A program made the position numbers and the translations under genes. From the NCBI GenBank assembly GCA_023428915.1, contig JAEYWL010000075.1:1-26038 (forward strand): DNA of 26,038 nt, in the 5' to 3' direction. Position 1 is the stretch's first letter. Each line of letters opens with the position of its first letter. Below the pieces are notes generated by a model. That model saw nothing but the letters and a program-made list of their open reading frames with translations, was not told the origin of the DNA and did no database searches. This document shows, piece after piece, positions 14,738 through 23,179 of this stretch. The stretch comes from Verrucomicrobiota bacterium. GTDB lineage: Bacteria > Chlamydiota > Chlamydiia > Chlamydiales > JAEYWL01.

Positions 14738-16357
14738 TCACTTAGCATTCACATGGAGTTTGGGATCAATGGAGTCCCTCAAAGCATCGCCCACCAATGC
14801 AATTGCCACCAAAAGTATGGTCAATAGCAGGGCTGGCGGCCAGAGCAGATAGCTTTCCCCCGGAAATGCGTTTCGGCCTTCATCCATGAGAACGCCCCAA
14901 GAACTTGAACCCTCTTCGCCTAATCCAAGAAAAGACAAGCCCGCTTCGCTAGTCATAGCCCCCATGATTGCAAATGGCAGCAAAGTCAACACCGGCGGAA
15001 TAGCATTGGGCAGAATATGGGTAAACATGATGTATTTGTCGCTAAATCCTTGAGATTTGCATGCTTCAATATAGGCGAGATTGCGCTGCTTGAAAAACTC
15101 CCCTCGAGTAAACCTGCAGAAGCCGGTCCAGCCGAAAAGTCCGATTACGGCAATAACTAAAAAAATCGATTTGCTCTGCAGCATAGCCACTACCAATAGC
15201 AGCATAAAAAAAGTTGGCATGGATTCCCAAACTTCAAGAAGCCTTGAAATTACAATATCGCGATAGCCGCCATAATAACCAGCCCAGGCCCCAATAGGCA
15301 CCCCGATAATCAGGGCTATGGCTATAGCAACAATCCCTACTACAAGTGACACCCTGGCTCCGAAAATAAGGGCAGCAGTGAGATCTTTACGGTTCACGCG
15401 CGTTAAATCCAGCCAGCCGGCATACTGGTTAAATGATTGCGTGCCTCCGGCATCTTCTTCCCAATGATAATGGCTGATTAAAGGCATTATCTTGAATGCC
15501 ACTAACTGTTCCTGCTCTTTCAACCAGGTGTTTTTTTGCTCGATGTACTGCTTATTGAGCTCAGCTTCTATATACCTATTTAAAGCATGAAAGAGTGCTT
15601 TTGTGAAGGGGCTTTCTGGCAGCTGCAGGATTAATGGAAATATAAATACAGCCATTTCAGCTTCTTTCGCATAGCTATGAATCTCTTTTTCATATCCAGC
15701 AAGCGCCTTCGCTTCTTGAGCTTGTTTGATTTGCCATAAGCTGGGAATTGGGGAGCCGAAATCCGCAGCATAACGCATCAAGGCCTGGTGCCTTTCCTGC
15801 TGTTGTATATTTTGCAGCACCAACTCTAATCGCTTGTAGCTATTCATATAAGCGAGATCAAACTGCCAGAATCTATTTGGCAAAGGGATAGGGAATTTTG
15901 AGTGCAGATTGTGCGCCGCAGCTGCTTTAATAGCTGCTTGACGATCTTGTATCAAGACACTATCTTCTTCAGGATCATGTACTGGTCCAAATAAAATGCC
16001 GGCAAAGGCGGCTATCTGCAAAGCCGCAATGCCTGTAAGTAATCTTTTTCTAACTCTGCCTCTTTGCAATGCAAGCAAGATAATGGCAGCTAAGGGCAAG
16101 GTAATCATTAACAGATTAAAGAACAGATCAACGGGTTTTGTGTAAAACCCTCTAAAAAAAAGGTATTTAAATAGCGGAAAATACCAAACGCCGTCATATT
16201 TTACCGCTAGCGGTTTACTTGACGCCAAAAAAGGAGCATACACTGCTGCCAACACATAAATAAGAACTACGCTTAATCCCAAAACCCCAAGTTTATGCCT
16301 GAGAAATTGGCGCCAAATAGTTTGTAGATAACTATAGTGCGGTAGGGAAGGCTGCAT
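14738..16357 (-). CDS. oppC: Oligopeptide ABC transporter permease OppC, long chlamydial-type form
   Basis: This is an inner-membrane permease subunit for peptide import. The first hydrophobic segment (24-44, after RHKLGVLGL) matches the OppC N-terminal region. Two more hydrophobic stretches follow (about 77-122). A hydrophilic, partly helical region of about 200 residues follows these. The binding-protein-dependent permease domain starts near 335 (GARVSLVVGI). The EAA loop that docks the ATPase is YIEACKSQGFSDKYI (about 429-443), and the OppC-typical GLSFLGLGEEGSSSWG follows near 475. At 539 residues it is far longer than E. coli OppC (about 300). From memory, Chlamydia OppC is similarly long. 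It is the last gene of the operon, one base after oppB. Confidence 0.9.
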   Translation of the reverse strand: MQPSLPHYSYLQTIWRQFLRHKLGVLGLSVVLIYVLAAVYAPFLASSKPLAVKYDGVWYFPLFKYLFFRGFYTKPVDLFFNLLMITLPLAAIILLALQRGRVRKRLLTGIAALQIAAFAGILFGPVHDPEEDSVLIQDRQAAIKAAAAHNLHSKFPIPLPNRFWQFDLAYMNSYKRLELVLQNIQQQERHQALMRYAADFGSPIPSLWQIKQAQEAKALAGYEKEIHSYAKEAEMAVFIFPLILQLPESPFTKALFHALNRYIEAELNKQYIEQKNTWLKEQEQLVAFKIMPLISHYHWEEDAGGTQSFNQYAGWLDLTRVNRKDLTAALIFGARVSLVVGIVAIAIALIIGVPIGAWAGYYGGYRDIVISRLLEVWESMPTFFMLLLVVAMLQSKSIFLVIAVIGLFGWTGFCRFTRGEFFKQRNLAYIEACKSQGFSDKYIMFTHILPNAIPPVLTLLPFAIMGAMTSEAGLSFLGLGEEGSSSWGVLMDEGRNAFPGESYLLWPPALLLTILLVAIALVGDALRDSIDPKLHVNAK

Positions 16358-16358
16358 A

Positions 16359-17861
16359 TTAATCCAGGGTTACTCGGGGATCCAAAAAGGTATAGGCAAT
16401 ATCGGCTACCAGATAGCCGAGCAAAGTAAGAAACGATCCTGCAAAAGCAGAAAACATGATGACATTATAATCGCGATTGACAACCGCTTCGTAAAAAAAC
16501 TTCCCGAATCCATTTATATCAAAAATAGTTTCCACAATTAATGAACCTCCCAAAACAATGCCTAAAGAACCTGCAATTGAAGTGACAATAGTAATGGCGG
16601 CATTGCGTCCAACGTGTTTGGTCATTATGGCCCCAGGCCCTACTCCCTTAGCCTTAGCTGTGCGCACATAATCCTGGCGCAGCACCTCTAAAACAGCAGT
16701 CCTTGAAAGGCGAGCCTGAGCCGCCAGGCTGCCGTACATAATTGCAATTAAGGGCAAAAAGATATGCCTTAAAATGTCCATTAATCTCTCATAGGAATTG
16801 AAATTCGCATATTCTCTTTCAGGGCTGTTAAACCCGCTGTAGGGAATGGGGATATTGGAAAAAGGAAAAGTGTTGTTCAACGCCACTTTTTCAATAAGCA
16901 GCGGTGCGACGACGAAAATGGGAATCGCATATAAAATCAGGCAAATCAAATTGACAATTGTGTCCGGCCAGCGATTTTGCCATGCAGCCATAATAAACCC
17001 TAAAACGATGCACAAAACAAAGGTAATGATCATAGGCAGGATAGCCAGGGTTAATGAATACTTAAAGCGGCGGGTAACCTCATAAAGAACTGTCTTATTG
17101 CTATCATCGCGCAAAGTGCCGAAATCAAGCGTCAAGACACGCTGCATGTATTTTGCAAAACGTGTTTGAGTGAGCAATATAGCTATTTTATCCATGGAAT
17201 CCGGCTCAAAGTTGTAATAATCCCGATTTTCCCGGTACCACTTTTGCAAGCCGGCGATTTTTTGCAGTTTTTCTGCTTCTGTATCATTTTTGGCAAATGC
17301 CAATGAGAGAAGCAGCTCATTTTCTTTGGCTATTTTCTTATTAAACTCTTTCTGCTGCACTGTCAAATTCGGCCCTAAGAAAGCTTGCCTAAATCCGCCG
17401 CGCACAAATAGCTTTACGGCCAGCTCCCGATCATCCCATGAAAGTTGCTTGTCTTGCATGGTCAGCAGTAATTGAGGCATCAGATACTTTGCTTTGTCTC
17501 CCATGGTTGTGCGCAAAGTGTCCAGTTCTTTAAATCCCAGCTCTACCTGATCGCCTGGAACCCATTTGTGCGTGGTTAGTCTCGTGATATCCCGTTGCAC
17601 GTCCTCTAAACTAGTGTAAGGCCAGGGGTTTAATAAAATCGGCAAAGTCAATCCGTAAAACTCCCTAAACTGCAAATAGCGCTCATCACTGCCAAATACG
17701 CTGGCGCGACTGCTGCTGCGTGTTGCCGTTCCTTCCTGCGAAATTTCGGTCACAGAAACTGGATCGCCTGGGGCTAAATTAATAATGATAAAATTTACCA
17801 GGACGATGCAAAAAAGCGTCAGCGGCAGTAAAAGCAATCTTCGCAGGATATAGGCTGACAT
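16359..17861 (-). CDS. oppB: Oligopeptide ABC transporter permease OppB, long chlamydial-type form
   Basis: This is the second permease half of the peptide importer. The N-terminal segment (MSAYILRRLLLLPLTLFCIV, then NLAPGDP) is the standard OppB opening. About 220 residues of polar sequence then precede the permease core, which starts near 268 (FKYSLTLAILPMIITFV). The EAA loop is YVRTAKAKGVGPGAI (about 395-410). Length is 500 against about 306 in E. coli. The insert falls where the large periplasmic loop is expected and might contact the binding protein. One base separates it from both oppA and oppC, so translation is probably coupled. No OppD or OppF ATPase gene is in the window. Confidence 0.92.
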   Translation of the reverse strand: MSAYILRRLLLLPLTLFCIVLVNFIIINLAPGDPVSVTEISQEGTATRSSSRASVFGSDERYLQFREFYGLTLPILLNPWPYTSLEDVQRDITRLTTHKWVPGDQVELGFKELDTLRTTMGDKAKYLMPQLLLTMQDKQLSWDDRELAVKLFVRGGFRQAFLGPNLTVQQKEFNKKIAKENELLLSLAFAKNDTEAEKLQKIAGLQKWYRENRDYYNFEPDSMDKIAILLTQTRFAKYMQRVLTLDFGTLRDDSNKTVLYEVTRRFKYSLTLAILPMIITFVLCIVLGFIMAAWQNRWPDTIVNLICLILYAIPIFVVAPLLIEKVALNNTFPFSNIPIPYSGFNSPEREYANFNSYERLMDILRHIFLPLIAIMYGSLAAQARLSRTAVLEVLRQDYVRTAKAKGVGPGAIMTKHVGRNAAITIVTSIAGSLGIVLGGSLIVETIFDINGFGKFFYEAVVNRDYNVIMFSAFAGSFLTLLGYLVADIAYTFLDPRVTLD

Positions 17862-17862
17862 C

Positions 17863-19962
17863 CTAACTCTTCTTCCCTTGATTTAACCAAAAAATCGATG
17901 CTTGCGGTTCTTCTACATCCGCTCCAGGAATTAAGTCCTGCCTTTTAGCAGGAATAAAAACGTTTTCCAAATACTCCCTGTAAAGAAAGGCAATTTTTGG
18001 AGTATATAAAAATGTATAGGGTTGTTCCTCGTGGATAATTTTGTGGAACTGATGATATAGCTTAATCCTCTCTTGTTTATCACTGACATATTCTAAGGCA
18101 TCTATAATAATGTCTGCTTCATGGCTGGCAAATCCAATAGCATTTGAAGAACCTTTTTGCTTAGCCCCGTCGGAATGCCATAATTGCCTTGGCATATCAG
18201 GCGGGGCGCCGAGAGACCAGCCTAATGCGATGGCATCAAAGCTTTTCTCATCGAAAATTGCAGAAAGGTCTGTAATATCTACCCCATTGAGATTACATTG
18301 GACGCCAATCTCTTTCAAAGAGGTTGCGATAAATGAGCAGATTGCAGCCAAAGTCGGATTTTTCACGTAATAGGTTAAGCTAAAGCTGAAAGGGATGCGC
18401 TTTCCGTCGATCTCTTTTTCTAAAATTCCATCTTTGGCATTAGCATACCAGCCTTCTTCTTCAAGGAGCCGCTTGGCCTCGCGCGGATCATAAGGCCATG
18501 GGGTTATAGAAGCATCATTGTTGGCAGATTGCACAAACCAGGGGCCGGTTATAGCCACCCCCATGCCATTTAAAATATGGTCTATGATACGGTTGCGATC
18601 AATGGCCATGGTCATTGCCCGGCGTGCCAGCTTGCTGGCAAATAGCGGATCGGTTTCATTCCAGCCAATATATTGATAACTGCGCTGCACAAAATCCAAA
18701 CGCTTGATGGCAGCTCCTGCTTCCGCCTGTTTTTGATATTCGCTGCTCTTTAAGAATAGTTCTATATCTAAAATTTGTTCGGGCTGCAAGCTATAGCTAT
18801 CGGTCTTTCCCGCTTTAAAATCTTCCAGAATAGCATCTCCACTATCCTTAAAATCAATTTCATTGCCAAGTGCAAGCGCTGCTAGGGGTTGGTAATAATT
18901 GGGATTACGCTTAAACACGATTTGCCGCTCATTCATTTTTTCAAATACCCAAGCTCCGCAGCTGACAATGATATTTTTAGCCCAATGATCATTAAAATTC
19001 TGGGCCCATATACTATTAGTCAAATAAGTATTGGGGTGCTCTTCCTCTATAATTTTGCTTCCATCGGGAAAGTATTGATAAACAAAGCGCGCTAAAGGCC
19101 GTAATGAGGCTGTCATAAGCTTGGCTATGTATTTCGTCTGCAGCTTTTCTTTGCCATCGTGCTGCAATACTTTATCAGCCCGCCAGCGCACTGCCAGGGT
19201 AAAATCATCGATGACAGTTATTTGTTCAATACCGTCATAATACGCCCTTAAAGCCACTGCACCAGCTTCTTGAACATTTGGATTCATCATCGCGTCGTAA
19301 TAAAACTTGAAGTCATGGGCAGTAACCTGATGTCTTATTAAAAATTCAGGAGCTAATTGAATATCTTCTGAAAACATTTGTTTGGTCAAAGGCTGCCAGT
19401 ACACATCATCCCTTAAGTGCAGCCAATATTCTATTTGGGCAGTATTAGGAATGCCCCTTTCCTCCATTTTAAATGCCATTTCCGGAGAAAGAGTTTCATA
19501 TATGCCAAACAGCTGGGAGGCAATGGCAATGCTGCATGAAGAAATCCAGCCTGCCACCTGGCTCCAATTGCTAAAGGGATGCAGGTTTTTAGGCTTGCCT
19601 ACGCTATCCCCTTTAAAAGCTCCTTTGGGTGCAAAAGCTTTGCCTAATAAATTGGGGAGCGTCTCTATATAAAAACGGTCCTCTGCAAGCAAGTTCGGCA
19701 AATTAGGGTCTATATGCTGTCCTTTGCTAACAGAGGTTTTTTGTTTGCTTTTTTCATTGGCGAATGAAGAAACATTGCCCAACGCGTCCATTTGCTCCTC
19801 GAGAGAATCAATGCTTTTTTGCACCGTATCCAGTTGAGTCCGCACCTCTTGTAAATCCTCTTCTACTAATAGTGAAGACCAATAGAGCATGCCGGCCAAG
19901 AATACGAGCAAGAGGATGAGTATTAAACGAATGAAGTACGAAGTTGTAGGTTCTCTGCTCAT
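17863..19962 (-). CDS. oppA: Peptide-binding protein OppA (SBP family 5), membrane-anchored
   Basis: This 699-residue extracytoplasmic solute-binding protein delivers peptides to OppBC. It opens not with a lipoprotein signal but with one transmembrane segment (residues 11-32, IRLILILLLVFLAGMLYWSS). A short heptad-like helix follows (about 33-62, LQEVRTQLDTVQKSIDSLEE), so it is probably tethered to the inner membrane with the binding domain in the periplasm. Family-5 features follow: ITVIDDFTLAVRWRA, GAWVFEKMNERQIVFKRNPNYYQP, LARRAMTMAIDRNRII, and WPYDPREAKRLLEEEGW. It is larger than E. coli OppA (543) but close to what I recall for Chlamydia. Its ATG overlaps the preceding stop by one base (TAATG). 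Confidence 0.92.
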   Translation of the reverse strand: MSREPTTSYFIRLILILLLVFLAGMLYWSSLLVEEDLQEVRTQLDTVQKSIDSLEEQMDALGNVSSFANEKSKQKTSVSKGQHIDPNLPNLLAEDRFYIETLPNLLGKAFAPKGAFKGDSVGKPKNLHPFSNWSQVAGWISSCSIAIASQLFGIYETLSPEMAFKMEERGIPNTAQIEYWLHLRDDVYWQPLTKQMFSEDIQLAPEFLIRHQVTAHDFKFYYDAMMNPNVQEAGAVALRAYYDGIEQITVIDDFTLAVRWRADKVLQHDGKEKLQTKYIAKLMTASLRPLARFVYQYFPDGSKIIEEEHPNTYLTNSIWAQNFNDHWAKNIIVSCGAWVFEKMNERQIVFKRNPNYYQPLAALALGNEIDFKDSGDAILEDFKAGKTDSYSLQPEQILDIELFLKSSEYQKQAEAGAAIKRLDFVQRSYQYIGWNETDPLFASKLARRAMTMAIDRNRIIDHILNGMGVAITGPWFVQSANNDASITPWPYDPREAKRLLEEEGWYANAKDGILEKEIDGKRIPFSFSLTYYVKNPTLAAICSFIATSLKEIGVQCNLNGVDITDLSAIFDEKSFDAIALGWSLGAPPDMPRQLWHSDGAKQKGSSNAIGFASHEADIIIDALEYVSDKQERIKLYHQFHKIIHEEQPYTFLYTPKIAFLYREYLENVFIPAKRQDLIPGADVEEPQASIFWLNQGKKS

Positions 19963-20654
19963 TAATAAATTACCAAATGAAAGACTGCTGAGGAAAATGG
20001 GTCGATGATTAGATGGGGAATAAGCGCAAGCTCAGCCAACCCCCGTAAAACTGCCAGAAGACCGATTAAACAAGCGCTGACGGCCATCACTAAAGAATAC
20101 TGTGGTTTCATCCCTGCCAGCATTTTATGCATGCTCATGGCAGCCAACAATGAGGGTGAAGTTAGGAGTGCTAAAGCAAAACCATTTGCCATACCTACCC
20201 AAGGATTGCCAGACAGAGCGCAAGCTGAAAATACGAGAAGTGTTTGTCCGCAGGGTAAAGCCACAGTCAGGCAGCCAAATAAAAATGTGGCAAGGCGCGT
20301 GTCCCGCAAAAGCAGCACTGCCAGCTTGCGATTTAGGGGCGCAAGCCAGCCTGCAATTTTTCGGCTGCCCGGCATAGCTTGCTGCCGGTAAAGCGGCCAG
20401 GCGCACACAATAATTGCTATGCCAAAAAGCAGGCTCAGAATTGCGGAAAAATGGTATTGGCTAAAGGCAACATTTAATACTGCCCCCAGTTCACCGGCCA
20501 GCCAGCCTGCCAGAGCATAAGAAAAGAGGCGTCCCCAAAAATAATAATACCTATAGGCATGCTTGCCAAGCATGGCCACTAAGGGGCCGCACATGCCTAA
20601 ACAGTGCAAATTTCCAAATAGGTATACGGGAAGGAGGGATACGAAAGTCGCCAT
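19962..20654 (-). CDS. DsbD_2 / SafE-like polytopic membrane protein
   Basis: The 230-residue protein has about six membrane segments. Two cysteine motifs mark the DsbD_2 (sulfite exporter TauE/SafE-like, UreH-like) family: HCLGMCGP with C18 and C22 in the first segment, and FGCLTVALPCG with C128 and C135 in the middle. Members are relatives of the CcdA/DsbD core and have been linked to thiol-electron transfer or metal handling, often beside cytochrome oxidase assembly genes; none are seen here. Its start overlaps the stop of the 54-residue ORF by one base, and its stop overlaps oppA by one base. Substrate is unknown. A role in keeping periplasmic thiols reduced would fit the Cys-rich envelope, but this is speculation. 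Confidence 0.8.
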   Translation of the reverse strand: MATFVSLLPVYLFGNLHCLGMCGPLVAMLGKHAYRYYYFWGRLFSYALAGWLAGELGAVLNVAFSQYHFSAILSLLFGIAIIVCAWPLYRQQAMPGSRKIAGWLAPLNRKLAVLLLRDTRLATFLFGCLTVALPCGQTLLVFSACALSGNPWVGMANGFALALLTSPSLLAAMSMHKMLAGMKPQYSLVMAVSACLIGLLAVLRGLAELALIPHLIIDPFSSAVFHLVIY

Positions 20655-20818
20655 TATTTCATTCCTGTATACCGCTCAGCTTGACGCAAGTGATGAATCG
20701 TGACAACATCCAGCCCTGTAGAGCCCGATTTACGGGAATAAGCAAAAACAACTGACAGGATTAACATCGAAAAGTACAAGCTTAAGATAAAATATAAAGA
20801 ACGCTCCTGTCTTTTCAT
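20654..20818 (-). CDS. 54-residue single-span membrane protein, translationally coupled
   Basis: The ORF reads MKRQERSLYFILSLYF and continues to ERYTGMK. A basic N-terminus is followed by one hydrophobic span (about residues 8-27, ending VVFAYS) and a polar tail of about 26 residues with two His. By the positive-inside rule the N-terminus should face the cytoplasm. Its ATG shares the ATGA overlap with the stop of the acyl-CoA dehydrogenase gene. Its TAA overlaps the ATG of the DsbD_2-like gene (TAATG). This exact tiling on both sides argues strongly for a real gene, since without it the operon would have a lone 160-base hole. I do not recognise the family. It could be a small partner of the DsbD_2-like protein. 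Confidence 0.72.
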   Translation of the reverse strand: MKRQERSLYFILSLYFSMLILSVVFAYSRKSGSTGLDVVTIHHLRQAERYTGMK

Positions 20819-21942
20819 GCCTTTTGCTTTTCCATTTTATCTAATATATGCTTGGAAATGATCATGCGTTGAATTTCAGAAGTGCCTTCATAGATTGTTG
20901 TCGCACGGGCATCGCGCCAATAGCGTTCAAGAGGGCAATCTTTGATATAACTATAAGCGCCATAAATTTGCATGGCCTGCGCCACCACTTCCTGGCATCT
21001 TTCACTGGAGAATAGTTTGGCAATGGAAGCTTCAACAGTAAAGATGCTGCCAATATCTTTTAAAAAGGCCGCCCTCATGATCATCTCTTTTGCCACCGTT
21101 AAATTTACATACATGTCGGCAAGCTTAAAAGCAATCGCTTGATGCTCTGCAATCGGTTTGCCAAACTGTATGCGCTGTTTAGAATAATGCAAGGCGCATT
21201 CATAAGCGGCCGCCCCGATTCCCAGCGCCTGGGCTGCTATGCCCAAACGGCCATTGTCTAATACGCTAAGGACAATTTGCATGCCCTCGCCTACTTCTCC
21301 AAGGATATTTTCTTTGCTAATAGCCATCTTTTCAAAATGCAGGTCGACTAAACTGGCGCTAAGCAAGCCAATTTTATCTTCTTTTTTAGCCACTGTTAAT
21401 CCTGCAACCCCTTTTTCGACTAAAAAAGCTGTCAGCTTATCGTCCGGCTGCACCCTTGCCAGCACAATGAGGATCTTGGCAACGTCGCCATTAGTTACAA
21501 ATTGCTTATCGCCTTGAAGATAGTACTGCTTTCCATCGAATGCAGCAGTTGTTTGTATGCTTTTTATGTCGCTGGCCGCCTGCTTTTCCGTAATGGCAAA
21601 AGCTGCGGGAATTAATTCCCCTTCTGCGATGCGCGGCAGTATATTTTGTTTAAGCGCAGCAGAACCGTAATTTAATACGGCTTCAGCTACCATGTTAGCT
21701 ACTGCGATAGACACGCCAATGCCGGCATCTGTTTTTGAAATAGTGTATATTGACTCTACATAATCCCTTGCACGCCATTCCATTCCCTTATATTTTTTTG
21801 GAATCGTCAAGGAAAACAAGCCCAATTCCGACATTTTTTTATAAAGGCTCAATCTTTGTTCAGGGTTGGCGGCAAGCGTTTCTATAATTGGTGCAATCTG
21901 GCTCGCCGCAAATTTTTCAAGGTCAAGCTGCTTGTCTCTCAT
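20815..21942 (-). CDS. Acyl-CoA dehydrogenase
   Basis: This FAD enzyme oxidises acyl-CoA to trans-2-enoyl-CoA, the first step of beta-oxidation, passing electrons to ETF. From the start chosen it has 375 residues, the normal length. Visible motifs are FAITEKQAASDI (the ALTEP-GSD-type signature), ARVQPDDKLTAFLVEK, the RIQFGKPIAEHQAI helix, and near the C-terminus IYEGTSEIQRM, whose first Glu (about 352) is the expected catalytic base. I prefer the ATG at 21942: it follows the thiolase stop by four bases with GGGGTAG upstream. The in-frame ATG at 21990 would overlap the thiolase by 44 bases and add 16 residues. Chain-length preference cannot be told. No ETF genes are in the window. Confidence 0.92.
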   Translation of the reverse strand: MRDKQLDLEKFAASQIAPIIETLAANPEQRLSLYKKMSELGLFSLTIPKKYKGMEWRARDYVESIYTISKTDAGIGVSIAVANMVAEAVLNYGSAALKQNILPRIAEGELIPAAFAITEKQAASDIKSIQTTAAFDGKQYYLQGDKQFVTNGDVAKILIVLARVQPDDKLTAFLVEKGVAGLTVAKKEDKIGLLSASLVDLHFEKMAISKENILGEVGEGMQIVLSVLDNGRLGIAAQALGIGAAAYECALHYSKQRIQFGKPIAEHQAIAFKLADMYVNLTVAKEMIMRAAFLKDIGSIFTVEASIAKLFSSERCQEVVAQAMQIYGAYSYIKDCPLERYWRDARATTIYEGTSEIQRMIISKHILDKMEKQKA

Positions 21943-21946
21943 TCTG

Positions 21947-23179
21947 CTACCCCAGTTTTTTAACAATGATGCAGGTGACTGTTTTATCATTGCCGCCCAT
22001 GCTTAGCATCATGCCAAATTGTTTTTTGAGTGTAATCTGATTGGCAGCCTTTTCCACTAGCTGCTCATGTAAATCAACAAGCTGCCGTATTCCGCTGGCG
22101 CCTGTAGGGTGGCCGAATCCAATAAGCCCTCCAGAGGGATTAATCGGAGCCGGGCTATCGCTTGCTGTTAATCCTTCTAAAATATACTCTGCAGCTGCAC
22201 CATAGGGAGCTAATCGTAGCGCCTCAATTGACAGCAAAGCGGTAATTGTAAAGCAGTCATGAATCTCAAAAATGCCGATATCATCAATGGTTAACCCTGC
22301 AGAAGCTAACGCTTTTTGCACGGCAATTTGCGTGTTCTGCAGCCTGGTTGGGTCTTCAGGAGGCTTTGTAATATCGGACTCAGAAGCCTCGATGGCTACA
22401 ATTTCAACTAGCTGATCCATTCCCAAACCTGCTTTTTTTACCCCCTCTTCAGAAAATAAGGCTATTGAAGAAGCTCCATCAGTTATTTTCGAACAATCAT
22501 AGATATTTAAATATTGGAGGAATTTCTTTGGATCGGGAAGGGTTAAGGCTAAACTATACAAATTTGGCGAAGTGTTGTGGTATTCCTGGGCTTTTGGATT
22601 TTTGCGGGCATTTACAATCGCTTGTTCATACCAGAGAGCCATGCCTTGGCGGGCAAGTTCGGCATTATGGCGATTAAAATACGCCCCAGCCCTTTCTGAG
22701 AAGATTCCCGGGAAAAAATAGGCGCTGCCTTGTTTGCGCTCCCCAGCATAATAAGAAGCGCCAGCTAGTATGTCGGCTCCATACACTGACTTGACACCAT
22801 TTTGCATTTCAAATGCCGCAGTAAATACCGCTTCACCCCTATCAGCTAAAATTACATTTGCAGCAGCAGCAATTGCACGGCCGCCTGTACCGCAAGCGCC
22901 TTCAACTGCTGTACAAGGCTTCCCTTCTAACTGGGGAACCATAAATGGAATGAAGCCAGGCAGGTTGGCTTGGTTTAAAAATTTGCCCGACATAAAACTG
23001 CCTATGACCCCTTCATCAAATGATGCTTGAGGAATTTGGCCAAGCGTCCCTTTAGCCGTCTCTTGAAGATACCCTTCATAAGGGGGCAGCTCTTTGGGAT
23101 TAAACTCTTTCCTGCCCGGTCCGTAGTAAATCGTGTTATAACCGGCGCCGGCAAACAGGCGTTTTCGCAATTTTGCCAT
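21947..23179 (-). CDS. Thiolase, SCP2-like type (acetyl-CoA C-acyltransferase)
   Basis: This enzyme cleaves 3-ketoacyl-CoA with CoA to acetyl-CoA and a shortened acyl-CoA. The 410-residue chain carries the nucleophilic cysteine C96 in EGACGTGG. The motif EIHDCFTI (H308, C310) is the SCP2-thiolase form that supplies the second active-site cysteine, and GFGHPTGASG contains H358. The C-terminal CxG motif of FadA-type thiolases is absent, as expected for this subfamily. The start codon follows the stop of the 3-hydroxyacyl-CoA dehydrogenase gene directly (TAAATG). Members can also act on branched or steroid-derived chains, which would produce propionyl-CoA, so the methylcitrate synthase next door is suggestive. 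Confidence 0.9.
   Translation of the reverse strand: MAKLRKRLFAGAGYNTIYYGPGRKEFNPKELPPYEGYLQETAKGTLGQIPQASFDEGVIGSFMSGKFLNQANLPGFIPFMVPQLEGKPCTAVEGACGTGGRAIAAAANVILADRGEAVFTAAFEMQNGVKSVYGADILAGASYYAGERKQGSAYFFPGIFSERAGAYFNRHNAELARQGMALWYEQAIVNARKNPKAQEYHNTSPNLYSLALTLPDPKKFLQYLNIYDCSKITDGASSIALFSEEGVKKAGLGMDQLVEIVAIEASESDITKPPEDPTRLQNTQIAVQKALASAGLTIDDIGIFEIHDCFTITALLSIEALRLAPYGAAAEYILEGLTASDSPAPINPSGGLIGFGHPTGASGIRQLVDLHEQLVEKAANQITLKKQFGMMLSMGGNDKTVTCIIVKKLG

Noticed and set aside
20005..20406. Several ORFs on both strands across the DsbD_2-like gene
   Set aside because: They are shadow frames of a gene with clear cysteine motifs and operon coupling; their translations are low-complexity or basic.
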